64,000 bases of DNA from Flavobacterium sediminis (lineage in GTDB: Bacteria; Bacteroidota; Bacteroidia; Flavobacteriales; Flavobacteriaceae), in NCBI RefSeq assembly GCF_003148385.1, contig NZ_CP029463.1:372001-436000 (forward strand), given 5' to 3'. Numbering within the stretch: the stretch's first letter is position 1; every line of letters starts with the position of its first letter. The notes beneath the pieces were generated by a model. That model was not told the DNA's origin. It worked only from the letters and a program-made list of their open reading frames with translations, and did no database searches. Shown here one piece after another: positions 30,970-40,699 of this stretch. The position numbers were made by a program, and so were the translations under genes.

Positions 30970-33132
30970 ATGAAAAAAATCTTACTACTAACCCTGAGTT
31001 TAAGTGCTGCTCCCTTTATTTTAGCACAAGAAAAACAGTATGATTCTGCTGATGAATTTGCGATTGTTAATGATACAGTAAAAAAGTACAGTCTAAATGA
31101 AGTGGTTGTAAACGGCAATCCTCAGGACGTCCCTGCCACCGTAGGTAAAGCCAATATTAATCCTATGGATTTACCGCAGGCTACTACAATTATCACAAAC
31201 GAAACGCTGAAGGACCAACAAGTAAGTTCGCTAAGTGACATCTTAAAAAATGCCAATGGTGTTTATATCATGGGAACGGTAGGTGGTTATCAGGAAGAGA
31301 TTGCATCAAGAGGTTTTTCAATGAGAAGTGACAATACCTTTAAAAATGGTGTACGTTATTTTAACGGAATGATGATAGAGACTTCCGGTTTAGAAAAAGT
31401 TGAATTTTTAAAAGGTAGTGCTGCCATGCTATATGGTAATGTGGCACCGGGCGGAATTCTGAATCTGGTAACCAAAAAACCTAAATTTAATTTTGGAGGA
31501 GAAGTAGGCTTTGCTTTCGGTAGTTTCAATACTTACAAACCTACTTTTGATGTTTACAATGCTATCGGTAAAAATAAAAAAGTAGCTTTTCGGGTAAACG
31601 GAAGTTATGAAAAGGCCGAAAGTTTCAGAGATTATGTAGAATCAGAACGCTACTACCTAAACCCTTCGTTCCTATTCAAACTTTCAGATAAAACAGAATT
31701 ATTAGTTGAAACGGATTATACGAATGACAGTCGCACTCCCGATTTCGGTTCCGGTGTGATTGATTATGAACTAGTAGATATTCCGAGAAGCCGTTTCTTA
31801 GGTGTAACTTGGGGTTATTTTGACAGTGAGCAATTATCCAATACCATTACCTTAACTCATCACCTCAACGATAACTGGAGTGTTAACTTTATTAACGGTA
31901 TTCGCTACTACGAAACCGAACTGTTCTCAAATGCAAGACCCAATACCGGTGGTAGTATTTCTGAAGATGGTGAATGGACTCGTAACTTACAAAGATCGAA
32001 AGAGAAGAATAACTATTTTACCCAGCAAGCTAATTTAAACGGTAAATTTACCATAGGAAAAACACAACATCAGTTCTTATTCGGTGCCGATGTGGAAAAT
32101 TATAAGACCAATGCTACCCGTTATAATAATTATACCGGCTATGATACGATCAATATCTTTGATAACTACGATCCATCATCTGAAGGAGCTATTCCTGATC
32201 TAACTTTAAATACCTATACACAAACACCTATTAGCCGTTTTGGTATCTATGTTCAGGATTTGATCTCTTTTGCTGAAAAATGGAAATTATTAGCAGGTGT
32301 TCGTTACAGCTATCAGGATACTGAGAGTAATGTTTACAAATATTCAAATAGCTCAACAACTATAACCAATAATTATGACGGTGCCTTTTCTCCCAGAGTC
32401 GGTTTAATATACCAGCCATCTAAAAAACATTCCCTTTTTGCCACCTATTCAAATTCATTCCAGACCAATACAGGAACGGATATTGACGGTAATGCTCTTG
32501 ACCCGTCAATTATTGACCAATATGAAGTGGGAATAAAAAATAAATTATTCAATGATAAAATCCAAGCAAACGTTACCTTCTACCAAATTAACAATGATAA
32601 TTTGGCACAAACTTCACTGGCAAACGGAAACACTAATTCAAGCATTAAAGAATTAGCCGGAGCAATCAGAAGTAACGGTGTAGAGATAGACATTACAGCA
32701 AATCCGGTAAAAGGCTTACAAATTGTTGCCGGTTACAGCTTTAACGAAACCAAATACAGAAAAAGTAATACCTACATAGAAGGTAGTTTGCTTCGATACA
32801 ACCCTAAAAATACAGCAAACCTAAGCATTAACTACAAAGTGGAGAGCGGCAAACTGAAAGGTTTAAATGTCGGTTTAATCAACTCCTATTTCGGAACGCG
32901 TTATGCAGGACGTTCTACTCGCATTACAGAAGAGAACGACAATCGAAAATTGATCTACTTAAGCGATTATTTTCAGGTTGATGCTACTTTAGGATACGAT
33001 TATAAAAATTTCAGCATTCGTACAAAATTGGCCAATATTTTTAATGAATTGAACTATAATGCGCATGATGATAACAGCTTAAATCCTATTGCGCCTCGAA
33101 ATTATTCTGTAGCTTTGTCGTACAAATTTTAA
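30970..33132 (+). CDS. TonB-dependent siderophore receptor
   Basis: A 720-residue outer-membrane receptor. Signal peptide to about 20 (ILAQ); the TonB-box-like region SLNEVVVNGNPQ is followed by a plug with LPQATTIITNETL, ASRGFSMRSDNTFKNGVRY and VEFLKGSAAMLYGNVAPGG. The barrel ends NYSVALSYKF. The YGxxxPGGxxNxxTKKP arrangement is classic for siderophore receptors. Clearly different from receptor 1 in sequence, so it probably takes another substrate. Co-transcribed with the downstream PepSY-type gene 40 bp away. Confidence 0.95.
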   Translation: MKKILLLTLSLSAAPFILAQEKQYDSADEFAIVNDTVKKYSLNEVVVNGNPQDVPATVGKANINPMDLPQATTIITNETLKDQQVSSLSDILKNANGVYIMGTVGGYQEEIASRGFSMRSDNTFKNGVRYFNGMMIETSGLEKVEFLKGSAAMLYGNVAPGGILNLVTKKPKFNFGGEVGFAFGSFNTYKPTFDVYNAIGKNKKVAFRVNGSYEKAESFRDYVESERYYLNPSFLFKLSDKTELLVETDYTNDSRTPDFGSGVIDYELVDIPRSRFLGVTWGYFDSEQLSNTITLTHHLNDNWSVNFINGIRYYETELFSNARPNTGGSISEDGEWTRNLQRSKEKNNYFTQQANLNGKFTIGKTQHQFLFGADVENYKTNATRYNNYTGYDTINIFDNYDPSSEGAIPDLTLNTYTQTPISRFGIYVQDLISFAEKWKLLAGVRYSYQDTESNVYKYSNSSTTITNNYDGAFSPRVGLIYQPSKKHSLFATYSNSFQTNTGTDIDGNALDPSIIDQYEVGIKNKLFNDKIQANVTFYQINNDNLAQTSLANGNTNSSIKELAGAIRSNGVEIDITANPVKGLQIVAGYSFNETKYRKSNTYIEGSLLRYNPKNTANLSINYKVESGKLKGLNVGLINSYFGTRYAGRSTRITEENDNRKLIYLSDYFQVDATLGYDYKNFSIRTKLANIFNELNYNAHDDNSLNPIAPRNYSVALSYKF

Positions 33133-33172
33133 TCCTCAAAACACACTATTAACAACTTAACGTTTTTAAAAA

Positions 33173-33721
33173 ATGAGTGCACAAAAAATCAGAAACATTC
33201 ACCGCGATTTAGGTTACTTTTACTTAGGCTTAATCATTTCATTTGCTCTTTCAGGAATAATGATGAATCACCGTGAACATTGGCATCCTGAAAAATTCAC
33301 AATAGAAGCTAAAGATATCGAAGTAGCTTTACCTGCTGAGAATGAGATCACGGAAGATTATGCAAAACAACTAGCAAAAGACCTTCATATTGAAGAAAAA
33401 CTAAAACGTCAAATGGTTCGTAAAGGAAAGTTCAGAATGCAATTTGACAATACCGAAGTGGAACTGGATGTTAAAACCGGAAAAGGTGAGATCGTTCAAT
33501 TTGTCAATACACCTTTAATCAGCCAGACGATGCGATTACACAAAAACACTTCTAACTGGTGGATTTACTATTCAGATATTTTCGGACTATCCTTGATTAT
33601 AATCGCTGTAACAGGCGCTATGATGATTAAATACGGGAAACACACATTTAAACAACGTGGTTGGAAATTAACCGCCGTAGGTTTACTCTTCCCTATTTTA
33701 TTTCTACTATTTTTAAGCTAA
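33173..33721 (+). CDS. short PepSY-associated TM-helix protein
   Basis: A 182-residue inner-membrane protein with three helices: about 15-33 (LGYFYLGLIISFALSGIMMNH), about 128-148 and about 160-180. A single PepSY-like periplasmic domain lies between the first two. It is a half-size version of the protein at 29174-30355, with His in the first helix region (NIHRDLGY) and HKNTSNWW before helix two. It follows receptor 2 and ends in a strong terminator. Confidence 0.88.
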   Translation: MSAQKIRNIHRDLGYFYLGLIISFALSGIMMNHREHWHPEKFTIEAKDIEVALPAENEITEDYAKQLAKDLHIEEKLKRQMVRKGKFRMQFDNTEVELDVKTGKGEIVQFVNTPLISQTMRLHKNTSNWWIYYSDIFGLSLIIIAVTGAMMIKYGKHTFKQRGWKLTAVGLLFPILFLLFLS

Positions 33722-33725
33722 TGAA

Positions 33726-33755
33726 AAATACCGACTGACAGTCGGTATTTTTTTT
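33726..33755 (+). terminator. terminator of receptor 2 operon
   Basis: Ten-base perfect arms (33726-33735 and 33741-33750) around TGACA, followed by eight T residues. Confidence 0.92.
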
Positions 33756-33911
33756 GGTCTTTTAATTAATTTTTTCTAAATTTATAAAACGTTATACTAT
33801 GTAACCGTAACAATAACACATTGTTAGCTAATGTTTTTTATATTAGAAGAATGTACTGTTTGTTATTCTCCCCTTCATTATTATCTATTATAATTAATAA
33901 TACCTACCACA

Positions 33912-36422
33912 ATGGGAAGATTAAAAATAACTGCGTTTGCACTCATTTTACTAACGTCATTACTTCTTAGCCATTTATACATCGGATACCAGGTTTCCAG
34001 TAAAGAAGGCGTTTCTTCTCTTATTAATATAGCCGGACGACAACGAATGTTAAGCCAAAAAATGCTCTCCTTGTCTTATCGTCTTAAGCAGAACAACTGG
34101 GAAAATCCGCTGGAAATTGAGTTAACTAAAAAAGAGTTAACCGATATTATATCGCAATTTCAAAAAGCAGATTCAATAATTCTAAAGTATACGACCACAA
34201 TACACCATAATGCTTCACTTGATTCTATCAAGATTTCAAATACCAGTATAAACCATCTGACCTTTGCTGTTAATCAAGTTCTTCAATCTCAAAATAAGCA
34301 AGAACTATCCTCCGCTGTAGCATCACTCGAAAAAGCCCAATCTCAATTTCTGGTAGCAATGGAAAGCGAAGTAGACTTATATGAAAACTACGGAAAAGAA
34401 ACACTAAAGCAAATATCCCGAATAGAAATTATTATTTATGCTGTTTTATTATTACTTACCATTATTTTACTGACATCTTTAATTTTCCCTTTCATACAAA
34501 AGATACAAACCAAAAACAAATCGCTGGAAAAAAGTTGGGAACGCTATACCATTTTTGTCGAACAAATGCCTGGAGCTATAGCCATGTTCGATAACAACAT
34601 GAACTATCTGGTTGCTTCTTCCCAATGGTATGAGGATTACAATTTAGTAGGACAAGACATCATCGGAAAATCACATTATGATGTCTTTCCGGAAATAGGT
34701 CAGGAATGGAAGCAGATCCACCGGGAATGTCTAAACGGCAAAATAAACCATAATGACGAAGCCCTTTTTGAACGTGCAGACGGATCGGTGCAATGGTTGG
34801 CTTGGGATGTTCGTCCCTGGAGAGACGAAAAAGGGAATATTGGCGGGATCATCATGTACACGAATGATATTACCGACTATAAATTATTGCGACTGGAACA
34901 AAACCGTTTGCATGAAATAATAGATAAAATCAGTGATGTGGCCCGAATAGGTGCTTGGGAACTGAATATCGACAAAAGTAACCTGTACTGGAGTAAACTT
35001 ACGAAAGAGATACATGAAGTTCCGGATGATTTTGAACCGACCTTAGATACTGCCATTCAATATTACAATAAAGGAGAAAGCAGAGAAAAAATTGAAAAAG
35101 CCATAGAAGAAGCTGTAAAAAACGGAGAACCTTTTGATCTGGAACTTGAAATAGTAACTGCCAAAAACAATATTATCTGGGTCAGAGCTATCGGCGAACC
35201 CGAATTCAAAGACGGAAAATGCGTCCGACTGTTCGGAGTATTCCAGGATATCCATAAATACAAAACACTCGAACTGAGAAATTCCTCCCTCTTAGCCCGT
35301 TTAAATGCAATCATGCAATCCGCAACGGAAATATCCATTATAGGGACTAATCTGAATGGCATTATAACTTATTTCAACTCCGGAGCCGAAAAATTACTAG
35401 GCTATAAGGCCAAAGAAATAATCGGCAAAAAAACACCTGAGATTTTTCACAATAAAGAAGAATTAATACGAAGAGGAAAAGAGCTTTCAAAACAATACCG
35501 AAAACACATTTCAGGCATAGAAGCTATTTTTGCGCCTACGCGTGAAGGAAGACCCAATACCCGAGAGTGGATATACGTTCGGAAAGACGGCACAAATTTA
35601 AAAATGCAACTTTCGGTTACAGCATTAAAAAATGCGGAAGGAGTGACTACCGGTTTTTTAAAAATAGCTACCGACCTTACGGAAACGATCTATCTTCAGG
35701 AAGCTTTGATCAGCAGCAATCAAAAACTGGAAGAATTAACTCAAAAGCTTACCCGAAAGAATTCTCAACTAGCTAACTTTGCTCATATCATATCGCATAA
35801 TTTAAGATCTCCTGTTGCTAATCTTACCTCTCTTAATTATTTATATACAAACACAAGTGACCCTGAGGAAAAAGACCTGTTAATGTCAAAATTCCAAACG
35901 GTAATCACACGCTTATCCGAAACATTAGACACCTTAGTTGAAACGCTTAAAATAAAAGAAAGCAGCAATGATGATCTGGAATTAATCTATTTTGATGAAA
36001 TTCTGGAAAGAACAAAAGAAATGCTGACCGGACAAATTTTAGAATCTGATGCTAAGATCATATCAGACTTCAATAAGGCTGAAAACATAAAATACAAGAG
36101 AACTTATTTAGAAAGCATTTTTCTGAACATGATTACCAATGCCATTAAATACAGATCTGCCGAACAAGCCCCTGTTATCCGTATCACAACTTCCTACGCT
36201 GAAAAAGGAAAAACAATTGTAACGTTCAGTGACAATGGCTTAGGAATCGATCTGGAAAAATACGGTACAAAGTTATTCGGACTTAGTAAAACCTTTCATC
36301 AACATAAAGATGCTAAAGGAGTTGGCTTATTCATGACCAAGAACCAAATAGAATCCTTAGGCGGTACGATCACTGTTGAAAGTCAGGTTAATTCAGGAAC
36401 AACCTTTACCCTCACATTATAG
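33912..36422 (+). CDS. PilJ-type / multi-PAS sensor histidine kinase
   Basis: An 836-residue membrane kinase. Helix 1 (about 7-27) is followed by a PilJ/NarX-like periplasmic domain (about 30-165) with NIAGRQRMLSQKM, the family hallmark, and helix 2 at about 172-196. Three PAS/PAC units follow (about 208-325, 335-450 and 460-595). The dimerisation helix has His629 in FAHIISHNLRSPVANL, and the HATPase_c domain shows NMITNAIKYR, DNGLGI and GVGLFMTKNQIESLGG. No response regulator gene is adjacent, so the partner is elsewhere. The NarX-like N-terminus hints at small-anion sensing, but that is not shown. Confidence 0.92.
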   Translation: MGRLKITAFALILLTSLLLSHLYIGYQVSSKEGVSSLINIAGRQRMLSQKMLSLSYRLKQNNWENPLEIELTKKELTDIISQFQKADSIILKYTTTIHHNASLDSIKISNTSINHLTFAVNQVLQSQNKQELSSAVASLEKAQSQFLVAMESEVDLYENYGKETLKQISRIEIIIYAVLLLLTIILLTSLIFPFIQKIQTKNKSLEKSWERYTIFVEQMPGAIAMFDNNMNYLVASSQWYEDYNLVGQDIIGKSHYDVFPEIGQEWKQIHRECLNGKINHNDEALFERADGSVQWLAWDVRPWRDEKGNIGGIIMYTNDITDYKLLRLEQNRLHEIIDKISDVARIGAWELNIDKSNLYWSKLTKEIHEVPDDFEPTLDTAIQYYNKGESREKIEKAIEEAVKNGEPFDLELEIVTAKNNIIWVRAIGEPEFKDGKCVRLFGVFQDIHKYKTLELRNSSLLARLNAIMQSATEISIIGTNLNGIITYFNSGAEKLLGYKAKEIIGKKTPEIFHNKEELIRRGKELSKQYRKHISGIEAIFAPTREGRPNTREWIYVRKDGTNLKMQLSVTALKNAEGVTTGFLKIATDLTETIYLQEALISSNQKLEELTQKLTRKNSQLANFAHIISHNLRSPVANLTSLNYLYTNTSDPEEKDLLMSKFQTVITRLSETLDTLVETLKIKESSNDDLELIYFDEILERTKEMLTGQILESDAKIISDFNKAENIKYKRTYLESIFLNMITNAIKYRSAEQAPVIRITTSYAEKGKTIVTFSDNGLGIDLEKYGTKLFGLSKTFHQHKDAKGVGLFMTKNQIESLGGTITVESQVNSGTTFTLTL

Positions 36423-36528
36423 CTTTCCGCTCACCTACTCTTATCCTCTCCATCTGAGATCAGAAATATAGAAAATAGATGTAACACATTTAAGTCTGGT
36501 TCGTCTCATGATAAAACCCGTCGAAACA

Positions 36529-37488
36529 ATGAAATACTACAGCCTCTTCTTTTTTCTGTTATCCCTGTTTTCTTTTAGCCAAACTGAGAATCAGGTTTTC
36601 TCTCAAGATACTATTCTGATCGTTAATGCTAAACCGGAAAAAGGATTTCAACATTCTTATATTCTTTTTATACCCAAAGAAACCCCCAAAGGGAAATTGA
36701 CCTATTTATTGGTGGAGCCTAACAACACCGGAAGAACGTCAGACTCTATAAGTGTTCATCAAGAAAGCGCCTTACACTTAGCTTCGGTCAGCTCTGTGGG
36801 AAATAATATTGCTGCTATGTTGAAAATTCCGCTTTTGGTTCCGGTGTTCCCGAGACCGGATTCTGAGCCCTTAGTATACACACACGCACTCGACAGAGAT
36901 GTTATGTTAGAAAAATCAAAAGCACTCAAACGACTCGACCTGCAATTAATTGCGATGCTAAACGATGCTCATGAAACCTTAAAAAAACTTGATATTCCCA
37001 CTCATGATAAAGTTTTTATGAATGGATTTTCAGCTTCGGGATCCTTTACCAACCGCTTTTTATTCCTGCATCCCGAAATCATAAAAGCAGCTGCAATGGG
37101 CGGCTTTAACGGAGAATTAATGCTTCCGTTGAAACAATACCATAACCGGATGTTTAACTATCCTTTAGGAACCGGCGACTTTAAAAAGCTGTTTCACAAA
37201 CCGTTTGACAGTGCTTCTTATAAAAAGATACCGCAATACATCTACATGGGACAACTGGACACTAACGATGCGGTTCAGTTTGACGATGCCTATAACGATA
37301 GTGAGCGGAAGCTCATTAACCATGAGCTTGGAGACAACGTACAGGAACGCTGGAAAGTATGCCAGTCCATTTATACACAAGAAGGTGTCAATGCTAGATT
37401 CACTACCTATGAAGAGGTTGGACACTGGACCACTTCCGCTGTAAATATGGATGTTATTAAGTTCTTTTTTCGTCAATTACAGGAGTAA
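36529..37488 (+). CDS. secreted alpha/beta-hydrolase-like protein
   Basis: A 319-residue protein with a signal peptide (MKYYSLFFFLLSLFSFSQ). The mature part fits an alpha/beta hydrolase: nucleophile elbow NGFSASGSF, an acid candidate in YMGQLDTND, and the His in EVGHWTT. The substrate is unknown; the fold resembles esterase/PHB-depolymerase-like proteins. A start 21 bases upstream (36508) adds seven residues before the signal peptide and was not chosen. It follows the kinase gene by 106 bp. Confidence 0.82.
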   Translation: MKYYSLFFFLLSLFSFSQTENQVFSQDTILIVNAKPEKGFQHSYILFIPKETPKGKLTYLLVEPNNTGRTSDSISVHQESALHLASVSSVGNNIAAMLKIPLLVPVFPRPDSEPLVYTHALDRDVMLEKSKALKRLDLQLIAMLNDAHETLKKLDIPTHDKVFMNGFSASGSFTNRFLFLHPEIIKAAAMGGFNGELMLPLKQYHNRMFNYPLGTGDFKKLFHKPFDSASYKKIPQYIYMGQLDTNDAVQFDDAYNDSERKLINHELGDNVQERWKVCQSIYTQEGVNARFTTYEEVGHWTTSAVNMDVIKFFFRQLQE

Positions 37489-37552
37489 AACATTTATTTT
37501 TTAAAGGTCGCACTTAATTTATACTGCTTTTTTATTGGTCTTATAAAAGTTA

Positions 37553-37560
37553 TATATTTG
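37553..37560 (+). promoter_or_regulatory. -7 element upstream of vat-like gene
   Basis: TATATTTG matches TAnnTTTG exactly. The nearest TTG (37535-37537) is only 15 bp upstream, so the -33 part is weak. It leaves a leader of about 60 nt. Confidence 0.5.
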
Positions 37561-37628
37561 ATACTATTATTCCAGTAGTTTCTAAAAGAGACGTTGGATC
37601 AATCATAATATCACCTTAAAACATCAAC

Positions 37629-38252
37629 ATGAAAGGACCTGATAAAAACACCATTTTCCCGCTTGAACATTACAACAGGCTTTGCTTTCTGAAAAATAGC
37701 ATTAAGAATCCGAATATTATCGTTGGTGATTACACCTATTACGATGATTTTGAAAATGTTGAGAATTTTGAAAAAAATGTGAAATACCATTTTGATTTCA
37801 TTGGTGACCGCTTAGTAATCGGAAAATTTTGTATGATCGCTTCTGATGTAAAATTCATCATGAACGGAGCCAATCATTTAACACAGGCATTGACCGCTTA
37901 TCCGTTTGCTATTTTCGGGAACGGTTGGGAAAAAGCAATGGACGGAAAAACCTATCCGCAAAAAGGCGATATTGTTATCGGAAATGACGTCTGGATCGGG
38001 TACAATGCTACGATCATGGCAGGAGTTACAATCGGAGACGGAGCGATCATTGCCACAAATGCAACGGTCGTTAAGGATGTTGAACCCTATGCGATCGTAG
38101 GCGGAAATCCGGCGCAGGAAATCAAAAAACGATTTTCCGAAGAAAAAATAGCCCGACTATTGGAACTCAAATGGTGGGATTGGGATATCGAAAAGATCAC
38201 AAAAAATGTACAGCACTTAACAGGCGATGACATCAATACATTACTACCATGA
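37629..38252 (+). CDS. vat: Vat-family (streptogramin A-type) O-acetyltransferase
   Basis: A 207-residue left-handed beta-helix (hexapeptide-repeat) acetyltransferase. It resembles the Vat proteins closely along its length: DYTYYDD near residue 35, IGKFCMIASDVKFIMNGANH with His83 at the position of the catalytic His, YPFAIFGNGWE, then IGNDVWIGYNATIMAGVTIGDGAIIA and GGNPAQEIKKRF. Vat enzymes acetylate the hydroxyl of group A streptogramins with acetyl-CoA. Sequence alone cannot show whether this chromosomal copy has that activity, but the match is closer than to general CatB-like xenobiotic acetyltransferases. It overlaps the next AraC gene by 4 bp (ATGA). Confidence 0.85.
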   Translation: MKGPDKNTIFPLEHYNRLCFLKNSIKNPNIIVGDYTYYDDFENVENFEKNVKYHFDFIGDRLVIGKFCMIASDVKFIMNGANHLTQALTAYPFAIFGNGWEKAMDGKTYPQKGDIVIGNDVWIGYNATIMAGVTIGDGAIIATNATVVKDVEPYAIVGGNPAQEIKKRFSEEKIARLLELKWWDWDIEKITKNVQHLTGDDINTLLP

Positions 38253-39085
38253 AAATAATTACTATTCCTGATGAACTGAATTTGAACACATCACAAAGCG
38301 TTCAGGTTTACGATTATTCCAGTTCGCAGGAAGCAGCAAGAAAACAAATTGTCTTAAACCAAAATATACTTAGCTTTCTGACCGAAGGAACTAAAGATGT
38401 GGTATTTGACAACTCTGCTTTATCCATTGATAATTCCAAATTTCTCTTAATGAAATCGGGACATTGTTTAATGACCGAAAAACTTTCCGAAGTCAAAAAC
38501 TACAGAAGCGTTCTCTTATTTTTCTCAAATGAAACCGTATTACAATTTCTTCGAAAAAATAAAGTAACCCCAAGTGAACCAACGGAATTCCGTTCCGTTC
38601 ATGCCTTTGCATACGATGACTTTATCCGGCGTTTTGTCAACAGTCTGCTGGATATTGCCAAACTTCCAAAAACAGTCCGGGAAAAGTTACTTGCCGTTAA
38701 ATTTGAAGAGATCATGCTCTATCTTACCGAAATATACGGCAGTGAATTCCTGTATTCATTAACTGCAAACAGCAGCGATACCAGTCAAAGATTCATTCGC
38801 ACGATCGAAAGCAACCAATTGAGCAAATTATCTTTAAAAGAATTAGCCTTCCTGTGCGGAATGAGCGTTTCTACATTTAAAAGAGAATTTGAAAAACATT
38901 ATTCCGAATCGCCTAGTAAATGGTTTCAGAACAAAAGGTTGGAACATGCCCATTTCTTACTCAATCAAAGGCAAAAAAATTCCTCCGAGATCTATTTTGA
39001 AGTAGGCTATGAAAATTTGTCGAGCTTCATTCAGGCCTATAAATCAAAATACGGAATAACACCTAAACAGCAAGTCAAAAATTGA
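38249..39085 (+). CDS. AraC-family transcriptional regulator
   Basis: A 278-residue regulator. The N-terminal 170 residues form an ExsA-like effector domain; the C-terminal double helix-turn-helix includes LSLKELAFLCGMSVSTFKREFEKHY across the first unit and FEVGYENLSSFIQAYKSKYGITPKQ in the second. Its start codon overlaps the vat stop in an ATGA, so translation is coupled, and it may control vat and the PEBP gene that follows 87 bp later. Confidence 0.9.
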   Translation: MKIITIPDELNLNTSQSVQVYDYSSSQEAARKQIVLNQNILSFLTEGTKDVVFDNSALSIDNSKFLLMKSGHCLMTEKLSEVKNYRSVLLFFSNETVLQFLRKNKVTPSEPTEFRSVHAFAYDDFIRRFVNSLLDIAKLPKTVREKLLAVKFEEIMLYLTEIYGSEFLYSLTANSSDTSQRFIRTIESNQLSKLSLKELAFLCGMSVSTFKREFEKHYSESPSKWFQNKRLEHAHFLLNQRQKNSSEIYFEVGYENLSSFIQAYKSKYGITPKQQVKN

Positions 39086-39172
39086 GCTTTTAGCAACAGT
39101 TTTTGAACCATTTTCTAAATTCATCCGGCAGTATTTGCCCTAATTTTGCTTAAAACATTAAATCCTGACAAA

Positions 39173-39721
39173 ATGAAAAAAGCAAATTTAATCTGGGTAT
39201 TGTCCTTGTTGTTCTCGACAACCCTTTTCGGACAAAATACATTTACCTTATCCAGTAACGATCTGGGCGGAGAAGCTACTAAAACACAAGAATTTAACGG
39301 ATTCGGCTGTTCGGGTGACAATCAATCACCTCAATTATCCTGGAAAAATGCACCGCAAGGAACCAAAAGTTTTGCCGTAACAATGTACGACCCCGATGCA
39401 CCTACAGGAAGCGGATTTTGGCATTGGGTAGTATTTGATATTCCTGCCAATGCAAACGAATTGGTTCCGAATGCAGGAAATTCGGCCTTAAATCTAACTC
39501 CGAAAGGCGCTATCCAAAGTGTAACAGATTACGGAATTAAAGGATTCGGAGGACCATGTCCACCGGAAGGACACGGATTGCATCAGTACATTATAACGGT
39601 TTATGCCTTAAAAACCGATAAATTAGGTCTTGATGAAAATGCTAATCCGGCGATCGTTGGCTTTTACCTTTGGAACAATACATTGGCTAAAGCCAGTATT
39701 GTAACTTATTACCAACGATAA
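39173..39721 (+). CDS. YbhB/YbcL (PEBP-like) secreted protein
   Basis: A 182-residue phosphatidylethanolamine-binding-protein-family member with a signal peptide (MKKANLIWVLSLLFSTTLFG). PEBP features seen: SPQLSWKNAPQGTKSFAVTMYDPDAP, FWHWVVFDIP and GPCPPEGHGLHQY. Bacterial members bind small anionic ligands; function is unclear. A TAATTTTG (39141-39148) matches the -7 consensus 24 bp before the start. The longer reading from 39146 begins inside that element and was rejected. Confidence 0.9.
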   Translation: MKKANLIWVLSLLFSTTLFGQNTFTLSSNDLGGEATKTQEFNGFGCSGDNQSPQLSWKNAPQGTKSFAVTMYDPDAPTGSGFWHWVVFDIPANANELVPNAGNSALNLTPKGAIQSVTDYGIKGFGGPCPPEGHGLHQYIITVYALKTDKLGLDENANPAIVGFYLWNNTLAKASIVTYYQR

Positions 39722-39741
39722 TATCTTAAAAAAAAAAACTT

Positions 39742-39874
39742 AAAGAGGCTGTTTCAAAAATGCTTTTGTTGTCAATCTGAACGCGTTTCAGGTTTTACAA
39801 CAAATTGCATATCATGTTTAAATTTTGACATAAATTGAAAATGACAACTATTTTACTTTTGAAACAGTCTCTTT
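39742..39874. repeat. MITE-like 133-bp element with 18-bp terminal inverted repeats
   Basis: The ends, AAAGAGGCTGTTTCAAAA (39742-39759) and its near-exact inverse (39857-39874), pair at 17 of 18 positions. The interior has no gene and includes a TTGTCAATCTGAACGCG segment of the kind seen in dispersed intergenic repeats of Bacteroidota. It lies between converging genes and, with A and T runs outside each end, probably also terminates both. No target-site duplication was obvious. Confidence 0.7.
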
Positions 39875-39876
39875 TT

Positions 39877-40674
39877 TTATGCTCTGATCGATTTTCTATC
39901 TACTGAAGAAGCATCTTCTGAAACGCCATATTTCCAATACGCATAAACCTGCCAGTCTTTGCGTTCAAGAATCTCTTGTTCTCTTAAATGCGATTGCATT
40001 TGGTTCGCAAAACCGTGTTCGCAAGCCGCAAAAACAAAATCTTTAGCCGCTAAATTCAATTGGCTCAACTTGGTAAACAATGAAGACTGTTGTCCGGGTT
40101 TGCTGTTCAGTAACCAATTCACTTTTATCCCTTTGGGAGCTTCCAAATCCAAAATATCACTTTCGTCAAAAACCTCTAAAAACACTTCTCCTTTAGCTTC
40201 AACAGGTAATTTTTCCAGCATGACACTCACTACAGGAACGGCTGTGTGATCTCCAAATAAAAAATAACGATTGGCTTCCTCCGGAAACAACGCTTTGTTT
40301 TTCACTTTCATCATCACGCCTAGCTTATCGCCTACTTCGGCATGAATCGCCCACGATGACGCCGGGCCTTCATCGCCATGCGCCACAAAATCCACCACCA
40401 TTTCACCTTGTTCCCAATCTAATGCACGCAACGTATAAGTGCGAATGTAGAAGTTTTCTTTTACCGATTCTCTTTGTTGTAAACTTCCCGAATTCAATAC
40501 CACATCCTTTGATTTAGGAATTGCAATTTTATTGTTATCACCCACTTTTGCATCTTTAAAATTAGCAATTTCGTCCCCGGTTAACACAATTCGGATATAA
40601 TGAGGCGTTACATATTTTTTCTCTTTTAACGTTAAAACTCCCGACATAATTGCAGGCATTTCTCTTCTAATCAT
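39877..40674 (-). CDS. siderophore-interacting protein (flavin ferric-siderophore reductase)
   Basis: A 265-residue cytoplasmic FAD enzyme of the ViuB/SIP family that reduces Fe(III)-siderophores to release iron. The FAD site shows IRTYTLRALD, followed by VVDFVAHGDEGPASSWA and the NAD(P)H-binding domain with YFLFGDHTAVPVVS and FAACEHG; WKYGVSED is the family C-terminus. Longer reading to 40713 starts upstream of a -7 element (TACTTTTG on the minus strand, 40700-40707), so it cannot be the start; 40674 (MIRREMPAIM) or 40659 remains possible. Divergent from an AraC gene. Confidence 0.9.
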   Translation of the reverse strand: MIRREMPAIMSGVLTLKEKKYVTPHYIRIVLTGDEIANFKDAKVGDNNKIAIPKSKDVVLNSGSLQQRESVKENFYIRTYTLRALDWEQGEMVVDFVAHGDEGPASSWAIHAEVGDKLGVMMKVKNKALFPEEANRYFLFGDHTAVPVVSVMLEKLPVEAKGEVFLEVFDESDILDLEAPKGIKVNWLLNSKPGQQSSLFTKLSQLNLAAKDFVFAACEHGFANQMQSHLREQEILERKDWQVYAYWKYGVSEDASSVDRKSIRA

Positions 40675-40699
40675 AGCTTTATCATTTATATTACTACCA

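Noticed and set aside
39721..39890. Intact insertion sequence
   Set aside because: Only 133 bp lie between the inverted repeats, with no transposase reading frame.
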